In this document: positions 42,818-52,730 of the stretch, piece by piece | Position numbering within the stretch: position 1 is the stretch's first letter | How the letters are laid out: the number at the start of each line of letters is the position of its first letter | NCBI GenBank assembly: GCA_020249285.1 | Contig: JADCFX010000002.1 | Coordinates: forward strand, 62,001-126,000 | Direction of reading: 5' to 3' | Length of the DNA: 64,000 nucleotides | DNA from: Roseomonas sp. | GTDB taxonomy: Bacteria; Pseudomonadota; Alphaproteobacteria; Acetobacterales; Acetobacteraceae | Translations under genes and position numbers: made by a program | Notes under the pieces: model-generated | Database searches by the model: none | Told to the model about the DNA's origin: nothing | What the model saw: the letters and a program-made list of their open reading frames with translations, nothing else

Positions 42818-44082
42818 CACGGCCGTATCTGCCCAGTGCCGAAAATCTTGTAGCGATAGGTGCAAAGCTGTTCGAGCCCCACAGGCCCGCGCGCATGCAG
42901 CCGGCCGGTTGCAATGCCGATTTCCGCACCGAAGCCGAATTCGCTGCCATCGCAGAATTGCGTGGACGCATTCCAAAGCCCGACCGCCGAGGCAATGCCA
43001 TCCAGGAATTGCTGCGCGGCAGCGGCATCTTCGGTGATGATCGCTTCCGTATGCTCACTGCCGAAGCGGCGGATATGGGCAAGCGCTTCGTCAACGCTGG
43101 CAACGACCTTCACCGACAGGATCGCATCCAGCCATTCGGTGGCGTAATCCTCATCAGTGGCGGCGGTCAGACCCGACACAATGGCCCGCGCGGCGTCATC
43201 GGCGCGGAAATCGCAGCCTAGCGCACGCAAATCCGCAATCAGGGCGGGCAAAAGCGTGGGCGCGATGGCGGCATCAATCAGCAGGGTTTCCGTCGAGCCA
43301 CAGACGCCAGTGCGGCGCATTTTGGCGTTGGCGAGCACCGCGCGCGCCATTGCGTGATCCGCCCCGGCGTGAATGTAGGTGTGACAAAGCCCCTCAGCAT
43401 GCGCGAGCACGGGCACGCGCGCTTCTTCCAAAACGCGCGTCACCAGGCCCTTGCCGCCGCGCGGCACGATCAAATCAATCAAGCCCGAAGCGCGCAGCAT
43501 GGCACCGACAAAGGCGCGGTCAGCACTCGGTGCCACTTGCACCGCCGCTTCCGGCAGGCCGGCCAGCTTCAGCCCTTGCACCATGCAGGCATGAATCGCG
43601 GCGGCGCTGCGCAGACTCTCCGACCCGCCGCGCAAAATCACAGCATTGCCGGATTTGAGGCAGAGCGCAGCAGCATCGGCGGTGACATTGGGCCGGCTTT
43701 CGAAAATCATGCCAATCACGCCAAGCGGCTGCGCCACGCGCTGCAAGCGGAGCCCATTGGGGCGCTGCCATTCCGCCAGCACGCGGCCAACGGGGTCAGG
43801 CAGCGCGGCCACTTCTTCCAAACCCTTCGCCATCGCTTCCACCCGCGCCGGGTCCAGCAGCAGCCGGTCACGAAAAGCCGGCGAAAGCCCAGGTGCCGCG
43901 GCGATGTCTTCAGCATTGGCCGCGATGATCTGCGCTTGATGTTCGCGCAAGGCTGCCGCCGCCAAAAGCAGCGCCTGATCCTTCACGGCGCGTGGCGCCG
44001 CCGCCAGCGCGCTTGTGGCGGCACGCGCGGCGCGCGCGGCAATCTCCAGGGCTTGGGCAGCATCGGGGGGCATGGCGTTCAC
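42817..44082 (-). CDS. proA: Gamma-glutamyl phosphate reductase ProA
   Basis: A 421-residue NADPH-dependent aldehyde-dehydrogenase-fold enzyme that makes glutamate-5-semialdehyde for proline. Key segments are GVIGMIFESRPNVTADAA near residue 115, ILRGGSESLRS near residue 145, DLIVPRGGKGLV, the catalytic Cys in RRTGVCGSTETLL near residue 258 and the C-terminal VGLWNASTQFCDGSEFGFGAEIGIAT. The GTG at 44082 is chosen because AAGGA lies 10 nt upstream; an ATG at 44073 is also possible. The ribosome-binding site lies in the loop of a 7-bp hairpin (44083-44104). proB is not in the window. Confidence 0.95.
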   Translation of the reverse strand: MNAMPPDAAQALEIAARAARAATSALAAAPRAVKDQALLLAAAALREHQAQIIAANAEDIAAAPGLSPAFRDRLLLDPARVEAMAKGLEEVAALPDPVGRVLAEWQRPNGLRLQRVAQPLGVIGMIFESRPNVTADAAALCLKSGNAVILRGGSESLRSAAAIHACMVQGLKLAGLPEAAVQVAPSADRAFVGAMLRASGLIDLIVPRGGKGLVTRVLEEARVPVLAHAEGLCHTYIHAGADHAMARAVLANAKMRRTGVCGSTETLLIDAAIAPTLLPALIADLRALGCDFRADDAARAIVSGLTAATDEDYATEWLDAILSVKVVASVDEALAHIRRFGSEHTEAIITEDAAAAQQFLDGIASAVGLWNASTQFCDGSEFGFGAEIGIATGRLHARGPVGLEQLCTYRYKIFGTGQIRP

Positions 44083-44104
44083 GGGCAGAGTATCCTTTCT
44101 GCCC
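44083..44104 (-). promoter_or_regulatory. Leader hairpin presenting the proA ribosome-binding site
   Basis: On the minus strand the sequence GGGCAGA, then AAGGATAC, then TCTGCCC forms a perfect 7-bp stem whose 8-nt loop holds the AAGGA Shine-Dalgarno. The stem ends directly at the GTG start. A stable hairpin of this kind could keep the site exposed or control initiation. Confidence 0.6.
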
Positions 44105-44133
44105 TTCCTATACGCCAAATAAGCCCCGTGCCG

Positions 44134-45108
44134 CTATTCGATCCTGATGCCGCTTTCGCGAATGATCGGTTCCCATTTGGTCCGTTCCGCCGCCCAGGCG
44201 GCAGCGAATTCCGCCGGGGTTGAGGGCATGGCTTCCAGCCCATTGCGGTTCAGAATGCCGACCACATCCCTGTCTTCCAAAGCGATCCGCATGGCTTGGG
44301 CCATCCGTTCAACGGCGGGTTCTGGCGTCCCGCGCGGCGCTACCACCGCATACCAGGATGGCACATTGAAGCCGGGCAGGCCGCTTTCCGCGACTGTCGG
44401 GATATTGGGCAAAAGCCGAGAGCGCTGCAGCGTTGGTACCGCAAGCCCGCGCAGCCGACCCGCTTCGATATGCGTCTTGACCGAGGGCGAGGTCGGAAAG
44501 CCGTAATCGAGCCGACCGGAAATCAAATCAGTCGCCACCAAGCCTCCGCCGCGATAGGAGACCTCGATGGTTTCAATCCCGGCCATTTTGGCGAAGAGCA
44601 AGCCCGCCAATTGGGGTGCGCTGCCAATGCCGCTATGCCCCCAGGAAAGTTCTCCGGGCCGCGCCTTGGCCGCCGCGATGATATCAGCCGCAGTATTCCA
44701 GGGCCGTTCCGCCGGCACGGTCAGGATGTTGAACAGGTCAACCGCGATGGAAATCGGTACCAGATCCCGCGCCGGGTCTATCGGCAGGCGCATCACCATG
44801 GGGCTGATCACCAAAGCGCCCAGCGTTGCCAGCAGGATCGTGTAACCATCAGCGGGGCTGCGGGCGACGAGTTCAGTGGCAAGGTTGCTGCCGGCGCCGG
44901 GGCGGTTTTCCACAATCACGGGCTGGCCCAGCACTTCCGACATTTTGGGCGCGAAGGCGCGCGCCGAGATATCGGTGGCCCCGCCAGGGGTGAAGCCCAC
45001 CACCAAACGGATAGGCCGATTGGGAAAGGGCGCCTGTGCCAGCGCGGGAGCAGCAAGCAAAGGGCTGGCCGCGACCAAAGCGCGGCGCGTTATGGTTTCT
45101 GACGGCAT
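44134..45108 (-). CDS. Tripartite tricarboxylate transporter (Bug) substrate-binding protein
   Basis: A 324-residue periplasmic receptor. The signal peptide TRRALVAASPLLAAPALAQA has a twin-arginine-like start. Mature-domain markers are NRPIRLVVGFTPGGATDISAR, VIVENRPGAGSNLATELVAR and an IEVSYRGGGLVATDLISG loop that binds carboxylates in this family. The gene lies upstream of proA with a 51-bp gap containing the proA hairpin and on the same strand. No TctA/TctB genes are nearby, so the receptor is an orphan. The ligand is unknown. Confidence 0.92.
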   Translation of the reverse strand: MPSETITRRALVAASPLLAAPALAQAPFPNRPIRLVVGFTPGGATDISARAFAPKMSEVLGQPVIVENRPGAGSNLATELVARSPADGYTILLATLGALVISPMVMRLPIDPARDLVPISIAVDLFNILTVPAERPWNTAADIIAAAKARPGELSWGHSGIGSAPQLAGLLFAKMAGIETIEVSYRGGGLVATDLISGRLDYGFPTSPSVKTHIEAGRLRGLAVPTLQRSRLLPNIPTVAESGLPGFNVPSWYAVVAPRGTPEPAVERMAQAMRIALEDRDVVGILNRNGLEAMPSTPAEFAAAWAAERTKWEPIIRESGIRIE

Positions 45109-45182
45109 TCCGGCCCCATATCAGGCTTTGGCGCCCCTTGCATCCCCTTTCCGATTCTGCCCTGGGGCGCTAGTGAACCACC

Positions 45183-45734
45183 ATGGAAGCCAGCTTTTCC
45201 GCGCAGCTTCTGCGCGCCACCCTTTTTGCCGCCCGCGCCCATGCCGGGCAGGTGCGGAAGGGCGCGGCTGCCGAACCCTATGTGAACCACGTGATCGAGG
45301 TCGCCGCGATCCTGGCTGAACACGGCGCGCCGGAAGAAGCCATCCTGGCCGGGCTGCTGCACGACACGGTTGAGGATACCGAGACCACTGACGCCGATCT
45401 GATTGCGGTTTTCGGCCCCCTCATTGCGGGCTTGGTGGCGGAAGCGACCGATGATAAAGAAAAGCCTAAGGAAATCAGGAAGGCCTTGCAGATCAGCCAG
45501 GCGCCAAAGCATAGCGAAGCGGCCAAGCAATTGAAACTAGCCGATAAGATTTCGAATCTACGTTCCATCGCCGATAGCCCCCCGGCGAATTGGAATCATG
45601 CGCGCCGCATTGAATATGTGGGCTGGGCCGGGCGCGTGGCGGCGGGGCTGAAGGGCGTCAATCCGGGGTTGGATACACTGTTTGACACGACCTATCGTGC
45701 GGCACTGGCCCGATTGGCGAGCGAAATGCCATGA
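45183..45734 (+). CDS. HD-domain hydrolase resembling the (p)ppGpp hydrolase MESH1/SpoT domain
   Basis: A 183-residue protein made only of an HD hydrolase domain. The metal motifs are AARAHAGQVRKG near residues 16-27, EPYVNHVIEVA, GLLHDTVEDTETT with the HDxxED motif near residue 58, and KLADKISNLRSI near residue 120. This arrangement matches the hydrolase half of RelA/SpoT proteins and stand-alone MESH1 enzymes, which cleave (p)ppGpp or NADPH. No synthetase domain is present. Its stop overlaps the start of a Bug receptor gene (ATGA). Confidence 0.87.
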   Translation: MEASFSAQLLRATLFAARAHAGQVRKGAAAEPYVNHVIEVAAILAEHGAPEEAILAGLLHDTVEDTETTDADLIAVFGPLIAGLVAEATDDKEKPKEIRKALQISQAPKHSEAAKQLKLADKISNLRSIADSPPANWNHARRIEYVGWAGRVAAGLKGVNPGLDTLFDTTYRAALARLASEMP

Positions 45735-46672
45735 AGCGGCGGCTATTCCTCGTGAGCGCCGGCTTGCTTACCGCGCCATCCTTGGCGCAGGCGGAGCAGC
45801 GCGGCGTGACCCTTCTGGTTCCCTTCGCGGAGGGCGGGGCGACAGATCAGCTCATGCGGGTACTGGCGAAATCCGCGAGTAAGGCTTTAGGCCAAGAAAT
45901 CCGTCTGGAAAACAAGCCAAGCCGCACGGGACTTCGGCTTTTATCGCAATTGCGGGCTGCGCCGCCGGATGGGTCCGTGGTGATGCTGTTTCCGGTGGTC
46001 ACGCTTCGCGCCCTGGTGGAACGTGGTGTTGATTTCTCCCTGGAACGTGATGCGACGCCGATCATGTGCCTGGCGGGCGGGACCTATGGCGTGATTGCCA
46101 AGACGGATCGCTTCCCAGGCGGCTGGCGCGATTTTGTGGCCGAAGCACGCCAGAAGCCGGGCCAGCTTTCCTTCGGCAGTGTCGGCGTTGGATCGGTTGG
46201 CCATGTCACCATGGCGCGGCTGATGGTGAAGGAAAACATCCAACTGGTGCATCTGCCGTTCCGCGGTGCCGCCGATGGCGTTGAAGCGCTGATGGCGGGG
46301 GATCTGGATGTGATGGCCGGCGGTGCGCGGCTGCATGTGGCGGTGGATCAAGGCGAAGCACGTTGGCTGACATTGTGGTCGCCCACGCGCAATCCGCGCT
46401 GGCCGGATGTGCCGACCCTGGTTGAGCTTGGCTATGGGCTGACGGAAACCGCACCGTTCGGGCTGATCGGCCCGCCCAGTATGCCGGCAGCCGAACGCCA
46501 AAGGCTGGAAGAGGCCTTCACCGCGGCGCTGCGGTCGCCACAGGTGCGTAGCGTCATGGCGCGGCTTGGCATGACCGAAGATTTGCGTGATGGCGCCGCT
46601 TATTCTGCCTATCTGGCAGCGGCGGCGGGTGAGGAAGCGGCACTCGGCCTACGGCCGGAAGCGCGGCAGTGA
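45731..46672 (+). CDS. Tripartite tricarboxylate transporter (Bug) substrate-binding protein
   Basis: A 313-residue periplasmic receptor with the signal peptide KRRLFLVSAGLLTAPSLAQA. The mature part begins QRGVTLLVPFAEGGATDQLMR and includes VHLPFRGAADGVEALMAGDL and RWPDVPTLVELGYGL. It is more divergent than the other receptors in this window: the usual VENRPGAGG segment is replaced by LENKPSRTGLRLL. It is coupled by overlapping stop/start codons to the HD hydrolase upstream (ATGA) and to maf downstream (GTGA), an odd combination for an exported receptor. Ligand unknown. Confidence 0.87.
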   Translation: MKRRLFLVSAGLLTAPSLAQAEQRGVTLLVPFAEGGATDQLMRVLAKSASKALGQEIRLENKPSRTGLRLLSQLRAAPPDGSVVMLFPVVTLRALVERGVDFSLERDATPIMCLAGGTYGVIAKTDRFPGGWRDFVAEARQKPGQLSFGSVGVGSVGHVTMARLMVKENIQLVHLPFRGAADGVEALMAGDLDVMAGGARLHVAVDQGEARWLTLWSPTRNPRWPDVPTLVELGYGLTETAPFGLIGPPSMPAAERQRLEEAFTAALRSPQVRSVMARLGMTEDLRDGAAYSAYLAAAAGEEAALGLRPEARQ

Positions 46673-47280
46673 TCCAGGCCGCAGCGCCGGCGCTTATTCT
46701 TGCATCAAGTTCCTCAGCACGGCGAGCGGTGCTGGAAGGTGCTGGGCTGCGGTTTGAGACGCGTGTGGCTGGTGTGGATGAGGCCGCCATTAAGGAAGCC
46801 GCCCAGGCGGAGGGTATTCCCGCCCAAGACGCCGCGTTGATGCTGGCCGACGCCAAGGCAGCGCGCATGGCCGCGAAAGCCCCTGATGCGCTGGTAATTG
46901 GCGCGGATCAATTGCTGGTCTGCGAAGGCGCCTGGTTCGACAAGCCGCCCGATATGGCAGCGGCGCGCACCCATTTGCAGCGTCTGCGTGGACGCCAGCA
47001 TGAATTGGTGACGGCACTTGTGTGCCATCGCGGCGGGCAGCGCATCTGGCAACATGTGGCCAAGCCGCGCTTGACCATGCGCGACTTCTCCGACGCATTT
47101 CTGGAAGCCTATCTGGCCGCCGAGGGCGAGGCTTTGCTTTCTTCTGTCGGCGCCTATCGGCTGGAAGGCCATGGCGCGCAATTATTTGATCGGATTGAGG
47201 GCGATCAGCCGGCAATCTTGGGGCTGCCCTTGCTGCCCTTGCTTGGGTTTCTGCGCCAGCATGGGGTTTTGTTGCGGTAG
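46669..47280 (+). CDS. Maf family nucleotide pyrophosphatase
   Basis: A 203-residue Maf/YhdE/YceF-type NTP pyrophosphatase that removes non-canonical or modified nucleotides. Landmarks are LILASSSSARRAVLEGAGL near residues 7-25, the catalytic Asp region VIGADQLLVCEG near residue 75 and the C-terminal GAYRLEGHGAQLFDRIEGD near residue 165. The GTG start at 46669 overlaps the stop of the receptor gene. Whether it is the dTTP/UTP or the m7GTP type cannot be decided here. Confidence 0.92.
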   Translation: MIQAAAPALILASSSSARRAVLEGAGLRFETRVAGVDEAAIKEAAQAEGIPAQDAALMLADAKAARMAAKAPDALVIGADQLLVCEGAWFDKPPDMAAARTHLQRLRGRQHELVTALVCHRGGQRIWQHVAKPRLTMRDFSDAFLEAYLAAEGEALLSSVGAYRLEGHGAQLFDRIEGDQPAILGLPLLPLLGFLRQHGVLLR

Positions 47281-47385
47281 GCGACCCAACCAGAAGATAA
47301 GGCACTCCAAGTTGAAGCAAGAAGCGGATGGCGCGGCCTAGAGACTTGAGTTTGACATGGGCAAGTTAACTTGATCGGAACGCAA

Positions 47386-48327
47386 ATGACGCCGCCCCCA
47401 TCCGCATCCTCGACACAAGCACCTATGGGCGCTCAGGAATGGGCCATGCTGATCGCCCTTTCCGTGCTTTGGGGCGGCTCCTTTTTCTTCAATGGTGTTG
47501 CGGTCAAGGAATTGCCTTCCCTCACCATTGTTCTGGTGCGCGTGGGTATTGCGGCGGTGACACTTTGGGCAGTCCTCACGCTGTTGAATATCCGCATGCC
47601 GCGCATGAAGGGGCTTTGGCCTGCCTATTTCGGCATGGGGCTTTTGAATAATGCGATTCCATTCGCGCTATTCGTTTGGGGGCAGCACCATATCGCGAGT
47701 GGCTTGGCCGCCATCCTCAACGCCACCACGCCGCTTTTCACGGTTCTGGTCGCGCATTTCCTGACGCGCGATGAAAAACTAAGTGCCGGTAAGATGGCTG
47801 GCGTGGTGCTCGGGCTTTTGGGGGTGATCCTGATGCTTGGGACAGAATTGCTCTCGGGCTTGGGGACTGGGCTTCTGGCGCAATTGGCCTGCCTTGCCGC
47901 GGCACTTTCCTATGCCTTTGCAGGTGTCTTTGGGCGCCGTTTCAAGCGCATGGGTGTGCCGCCCTTGGCAACAGCCACCGGGCAGGTAACAGCTTCCAGC
48001 CTTTTAATTTTGCCAATGGCCCTTGTGATAGATCAACCCTGGCTATTGGCGCTGCCCAGCGCGCACACATTGGCAGCCTTGCTGGGCATTGGCGTGCTTT
48101 CTACGGCCTTGGCCTATATTCTTTATTTCCGCATCCTTGCGGCTGCCGGGGCGACCAATCTGCTATTGGTTACCTTTCTGATCCCGATCAGCGCCATTCT
48201 GCTTGGCGCTTTTCTGCTTGACGAAAGGCTAGACGCAAAACACTTCGTGGGCATGGCGATGATCGGACTGGGTTTGGCGCTGATTGATGGGCGCATCCTG
48301 GCAGGTTTGAGGGCGCCGCAAGGATGA
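47386..48327 (+). CDS. EamA/DMT family permease
   Basis: A 313-residue inner-membrane protein with about ten hydrophobic helices in two EamA repeats (roughly residues 15-145 and 155-300). WGGSFFFNGVAV near the first helix and the second-repeat ALSYAFAGVFGRRF are family-like. The DMT superfamily exports or imports amino acids, metabolites or nucleotide sugars; the substrate is not predictable. The ATG at 47386 is chosen over a TTG 15 bp upstream. A perfect palindrome AAGTTAACTT lies at 47363-47372 just before the gene. It ends in a two-way terminator shared with groEL. Confidence 0.92.
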   Translation: MTPPPSASSTQAPMGAQEWAMLIALSVLWGGSFFFNGVAVKELPSLTIVLVRVGIAAVTLWAVLTLLNIRMPRMKGLWPAYFGMGLLNNAIPFALFVWGQHHIASGLAAILNATTPLFTVLVAHFLTRDEKLSAGKMAGVVLGLLGVILMLGTELLSGLGTGLLAQLACLAAALSYAFAGVFGRRFKRMGVPPLATATGQVTASSLLILPMALVIDQPWLLALPSAHTLAALLGIGVLSTALAYILYFRILAAAGATNLLLVTFLIPISAILLGAFLLDERLDAKHFVGMAMIGLGLALIDGRILAGLRAPQG

Positions 48328-48345
48328 TACCGCAGACACAAAAAA

Positions 48346-48375
48346 GGGCGGCCCCGCAGGACCGCCCCCATTTTT
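48346..48375. terminator. Bidirectional terminator between EamA gene and groEL
   Basis: A hairpin with a GGGCGG / CCGCCC stem (48346-48367) is flanked by five T residues at 48371-48375 on the plus side and by an A run ending at 48345, which reads as T6 for the minus strand. It can therefore end both convergent transcripts. Confidence 0.85.
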
Positions 48376-48393
48376 CGCGCAGGTCGCGATGGA

Positions 48394-50049
<1,656 letters not shown>

Positions 50050-50075
50050 TCAGGTTCTGATTGGAAAAGCGGTGA

Positions 50076-50366
50076 TCAGGCGGTCAGGATGCCCATGACG
50101 TCGGATTCCTTCATGATCAGGAGCTCCTCGCCATTCAGCTTCACTTCGGTGCCGGACCACTTGCCGAACAGGATGCGATCGCCAGCCTTGACGTCGAGCG
50201 GACGAAGATCGCCCTTTTCGTTCAAGGTGCCGGAACCGACGGCGACGACTTCGCCTTCTTGCGGCTTTTCCTTCGCGGTGTCGGGGATGATGATACCACC
50301 GGCGGTCTTTTCTTCCGCGGTAACGCGGCGAACGAGAACGCGGTCATGTAGGGGACGAAAGGCCAT
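50076..50366 (-). CDS. groES: Co-chaperonin GroES
   Basis: A 96-residue GroES lid. The start [13 protein letters not shown], the mobile-loop residues [19 protein letters not shown] and the end KESDVMGIL are all family-typical. The ATG at 50366 has AGGAGAG upstream and is chosen over an upstream in-frame extension that would cover the promoter. It is the first gene of the groESL operon, about 78 bp after the CIRCE operator. Confidence 0.97.
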   Translation of the reverse strand: MAFRPLHDRVLVRRVTAEEKTAGGIIIPDTAKEKPQEGEVVAVGSGTLNEKGDLRPLDVKAGDRILFGKWSGTEVKLNGEELLIMKESDVMGILTA

Positions 50367-50443
50367 ATGGTCCTCTCCTGAGCCTCGGGTTGATGACGGC
50401 TCACTCTGGGAAGCCTGACCGGTCACCGAGGGTGCCCCGGTCG

Positions 50444-50470
50444 TTAGCACTCCCCCCAGAGGAGTGCCAG
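50444..50470. promoter_or_regulatory. CIRCE element (HrcA operator) of groESL
   Basis: TTAGCACTC, nine bases, then GAGTGCCAG: the 9-N9-9 CIRCE inverted repeat with only two changes in the second arm. It covers the predicted transcript start. HrcA binding to this site and heat-shock derepression is established for alphaproteobacterial groESL. Confidence 0.95.
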
Positions 50471-50471
50471 C

Positions 50472-50500
50472 GATGTAGGCTGCGCCGCGCGGCGCGTCAA
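50472..50500 (-). promoter_or_regulatory. Housekeeping/heat-shock promoter of groESL
   Basis: On the minus strand, TTGACG (50495-50500) and TACATC (50472-50477) are 17 bp apart and immediately precede CIRCE. The wider CTTGAC and CCTACAT context also fits an RpoH-type promoter, so both sigma factors could use it. Confidence 0.75.
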
Positions 50501-50649
50501 GCGGATGGCAGCACTCAAAGTGTGCTAGTGCTAGCATATTGATAACAAAGATTTTTCTTGCAAGACCCCGGAGTCGTCATGGCAAGCTTCCACCCTGGCC
50601 CAGCGGGACGCCGGGGCAGGATGGCTTGTGACGACATAGGAAAAGGAAG

Positions 50650-50931
50650 ATGAGCCTTAAGCTTCAGGGGTTGGAAAGCGTGGTGCGCATCCCGGACTGG
50701 CGGCTGACCACGGCCGAATTGCTCTATCATCTGCCCGATCACCCGCATGTGCTGCAAAGCTTCATTTGGCAAAAGCTGGATCGGGCACCGGATTTTCCGG
50801 AATTGGACCACTTCCTGGCCTTTTGGCAGCGCGAGATTGACGGGCCTTTGCATTCGGTGCGGGTTGCTTCGGCAGCGCTGACGCGGCCAGCGGAACTGCG
50901 GTATGCGAATGGGGTGTTTACGCTGCACTGA
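50650..50931 (+). CDS. Usg family protein
   Basis: A 93-residue protein of the Usg family. The signature TTAELLYHLPDHPHVLQSF at residues 20-38 and PDFPELDHFLAFWQREIDGPLHSV at about residues 47-70 are conserved in alphaproteobacteria. The family was named from a gene near trp genes and once suggested as an isomerase subunit, but no function is established. The ATG at 50650 has AGGAAG upstream. It is divergent from groESL and precedes the PCC-domain gene by 45 bp. Confidence 0.85.
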   Translation: MSLKLQGLESVVRIPDWRLTTAELLYHLPDHPHVLQSFIWQKLDRAPDFPELDHFLAFWQREIDGPLHSVRVASAALTRPAELRYANGVFTLH

Positions 50932-50976
50932 AACCCCTCGACACTGGTTGGCGACTGACAAGGGGGCAGCAGGACC

Positions 50977-51816
50977 ATGCGCCACATCCAGCAACCGGGG
51001 CCTGCCGGGCCTGAACGCATCATCGCCCATCCGGTGCGCGCGCAGGCGATTGATGAGGAACTGCCGCGCGGGGCCAGCCTGCTCGCCGCTTTGCATGATC
51101 TGGCCCGGGCGCATGGGGCAGAAGGCGGCTGCCTGACGCTGACGGGCGGCGCGCTTGGGCCTTTTGCTTATGTGATCCCGGCGCTGGCCCCTGACCCATC
51201 CCATGCGGCTTATTACAGCGACACCTTTCGCCCCGCAGGTGCGACGCGGCTGGATATCGCCGCCATCACTGTGGGCTTTCGTGATGGCGCGCCCTTCTTC
51301 CATTGCCATGGCTTCTGGACTGAAGCCGATGGCCGGCCCGGCGGTGGCCATATGCTGCCTGATGAGACCATCATCGCCGCCCCCATCCGCGCCAAGGGCA
51401 TGCTGATTACCGGCGCGCGGTTTGAAGCGCGGCAGGATGCGGAAACCGGCTTCAAGCTTTTCACCCCCATAGCCACCGAAGCGCCAAGCGCGGCGGCGGC
51501 GAATGGCATCGCCATCCGGCTTTGCCCCAATCAGGACATTTCCGCAGCACTTGAAACGGCGGCGGCTGGGGCGGGCTATAGCGCCGCGCGGCTGAATGGT
51601 GGTGTCGGCAGCATCATCGGCGCGCGTTACGCCAATGCGCCACCCGTCGATAATTTCGCGACCGAAATGCTGATCCGCGATGGGCTGATTAGCCCAGGTT
51701 CCACGCGGCTTGATGTGGCCATGGTAGATCTTACCGGGCAATTGAGCGCGGGCGTGCTGACCCCTGGCGATAATCCTGTGCTGATGACGTTGGAAGCAGT
51801 TATTACGCCCGCTTAA
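50977..51816 (+). CDS. Protein with two PCC (PPC/DUF296) domains
   Basis: A 279-residue protein that appears to carry two copies of the PCC fold, known from plant AT-hook proteins and bacterial DUF296 proteins. The first copy includes GAEGGCLTLTGGALGPFAYVIP and the metal-binding-type FHCHGFWTEADGRPGGGHML near residue 115. The second is seen in NGGVGSIIGARYANAPPVDNFATE near residues 200-225 and AMVDLTGQLSAGVL. The role of bacterial PCC proteins is unknown; trimerisation and ligand binding have been proposed. Its end overlaps a convergent small gene by four bases. Confidence 0.75.
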   Translation: MRHIQQPGPAGPERIIAHPVRAQAIDEELPRGASLLAALHDLARAHGAEGGCLTLTGGALGPFAYVIPALAPDPSHAAYYSDTFRPAGATRLDIAAITVGFRDGAPFFHCHGFWTEADGRPGGGHMLPDETIIAAPIRAKGMLITGARFEARQDAETGFKLFTPIATEAPSAAAANGIAIRLCPNQDISAALETAAAGAGYSAARLNGGVGSIIGARYANAPPVDNFATEMLIRDGLISPGSTRLDVAMVDLTGQLSAGVLTPGDNPVLMTLEAVITPA

Positions 51817-52034
51817 AGGTATTTGCCGCGCTCCAGAATCTCGAGCGTGTACTCGCGGTACGTCATGCCCAATTCGTCGGCGCGCGCGAGGCGCCTTAGC
51901 GCAATCTCACGCGGCGGGGTTTTCCAGGCGCGCTTATGGGCTCGGCGCCAATGCCAGGCGCGCCAGGATGCGTTGACATCTTCCTCCACATCCAGCGGCG
52001 GGCCACCATTGTGGCGAGGCGCTGGAGGCAACAC
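51813..52034 (-). CDS. Small conserved hypothetical protein (RHNGGPPLD motif)
   Basis: A 73-residue basic protein that begins PPAPRHNGGPPLDVEEDV and continues with a helical, Trp/Arg-rich part (WRAWHWRRAHKRAWKTP) and LGMTYREYTLEILERGKYL. I recall the HNGGPPLD start as recurrent in small alphaproteobacterial hypothetical proteins; no function is known to me. It ends in a four-base overlap with the PCC gene and begins next to the GST gene stop (the two are on the same strand, one base apart), which supports a real operon member. Confidence 0.7.
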   Translation of the reverse strand: MLPPAPRHNGGPPLDVEEDVNASWRAWHWRRAHKRAWKTPPREIALRRLARADELGMTYREYTLEILERGKYL

Positions 52035-52035
52035 C

Positions 52036-52650
52036 TCAAATACCGCTCACGGGCGGCATGGTGGCGGCGAAGGAAGCGCGGTCTGACGCGCGGTCAAACC
52101 AGGCGGCAAGGCCCGGCAGGCCATCCCGCCAGGCCCACACGCGGTGGCGCCTTTCGCAATAGCCAAGCACCGCCAGCAGCGCGAGGAAGCCGGCATCAGG
52201 CGCGGCATAGACGCCCTTCGCGACATCATCCTGCAGCGCGGCGGCAATGCGCGCGGCGCGGGTTTCTTCCAGCGCAATCACGCCGGGTGATCTTTCATGC
52301 ACGGGCCGGCGCAATTCGCGGTTCCAGACCGCGATGCCATCCAGCATGCCAAGCACGCGCCCATAAGCAGCAAGGCGCTTCCAGCCATCCGCACCATCAC
52401 CTAACAGGCGTTTTTCCGGCGCCACAAGGCTATCCAGCACCATTAGAATCGGCGTGGTTTCCGTGACCGTGGTGCCATCCGTCAGCACCAGGGATGGCAC
52501 ACGCCCAACAGGGTTATGCGGCAGCAGGGTGGATGCAGGGTCGCGCAGCGTGGTTTCCACAAAGGGAATGCTGTCTGCAAGACCAAGTTCCAGCACCGCC
52601 ATGCGGGCGATGCGGGCATAGGGGGAGCCGGCGGAATGAAAAAGCTGCAT
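52036..52650 (-). CDS. Glutathione S-transferase family protein
   Basis: A 204-residue GST. The N-terminal thioredoxin fold starts LFHSAGSPYARIARM with the catalytic-type Ser at residue 9, followed by NPVGRVPSLVL (cis-Pro) near residue 48 and the glutathione-binding TETTPILMVLD near residue 63. An all-helical C-terminal domain follows (IAAALQDDVAKGVYA, DAGFLALLAVLGY). Substrate class is unknown. It precedes the small RHNGGPPLD gene on the same strand. Confidence 0.92.
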   Translation of the reverse strand: MQLFHSAGSPYARIARMAVLELGLADSIPFVETTLRDPASTLLPHNPVGRVPSLVLTDGTTVTETTPILMVLDSLVAPEKRLLGDGADGWKRLAAYGRVLGMLDGIAVWNRELRRPVHERSPGVIALEETRAARIAAALQDDVAKGVYAAPDAGFLALLAVLGYCERRHRVWAWRDGLPGLAAWFDRASDRASFAATMPPVSGI

Positions 52651-52730
52651 GGGTCAAGGCTAACCCGTCATGCCCCATCTGACGAGGCCCAGCATTTCAC
52701 CCCTGGCCGCTTTGGGTTACACCCCCGCCC

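Noticed and set aside
50515..51741. Long minus-strand open frame of 408 codons opposite usg and the PCC gene
   Set aside because: It is a shadow: composition is low-complexity and shows no family features, while usg and the PCC protein on the plus strand do.
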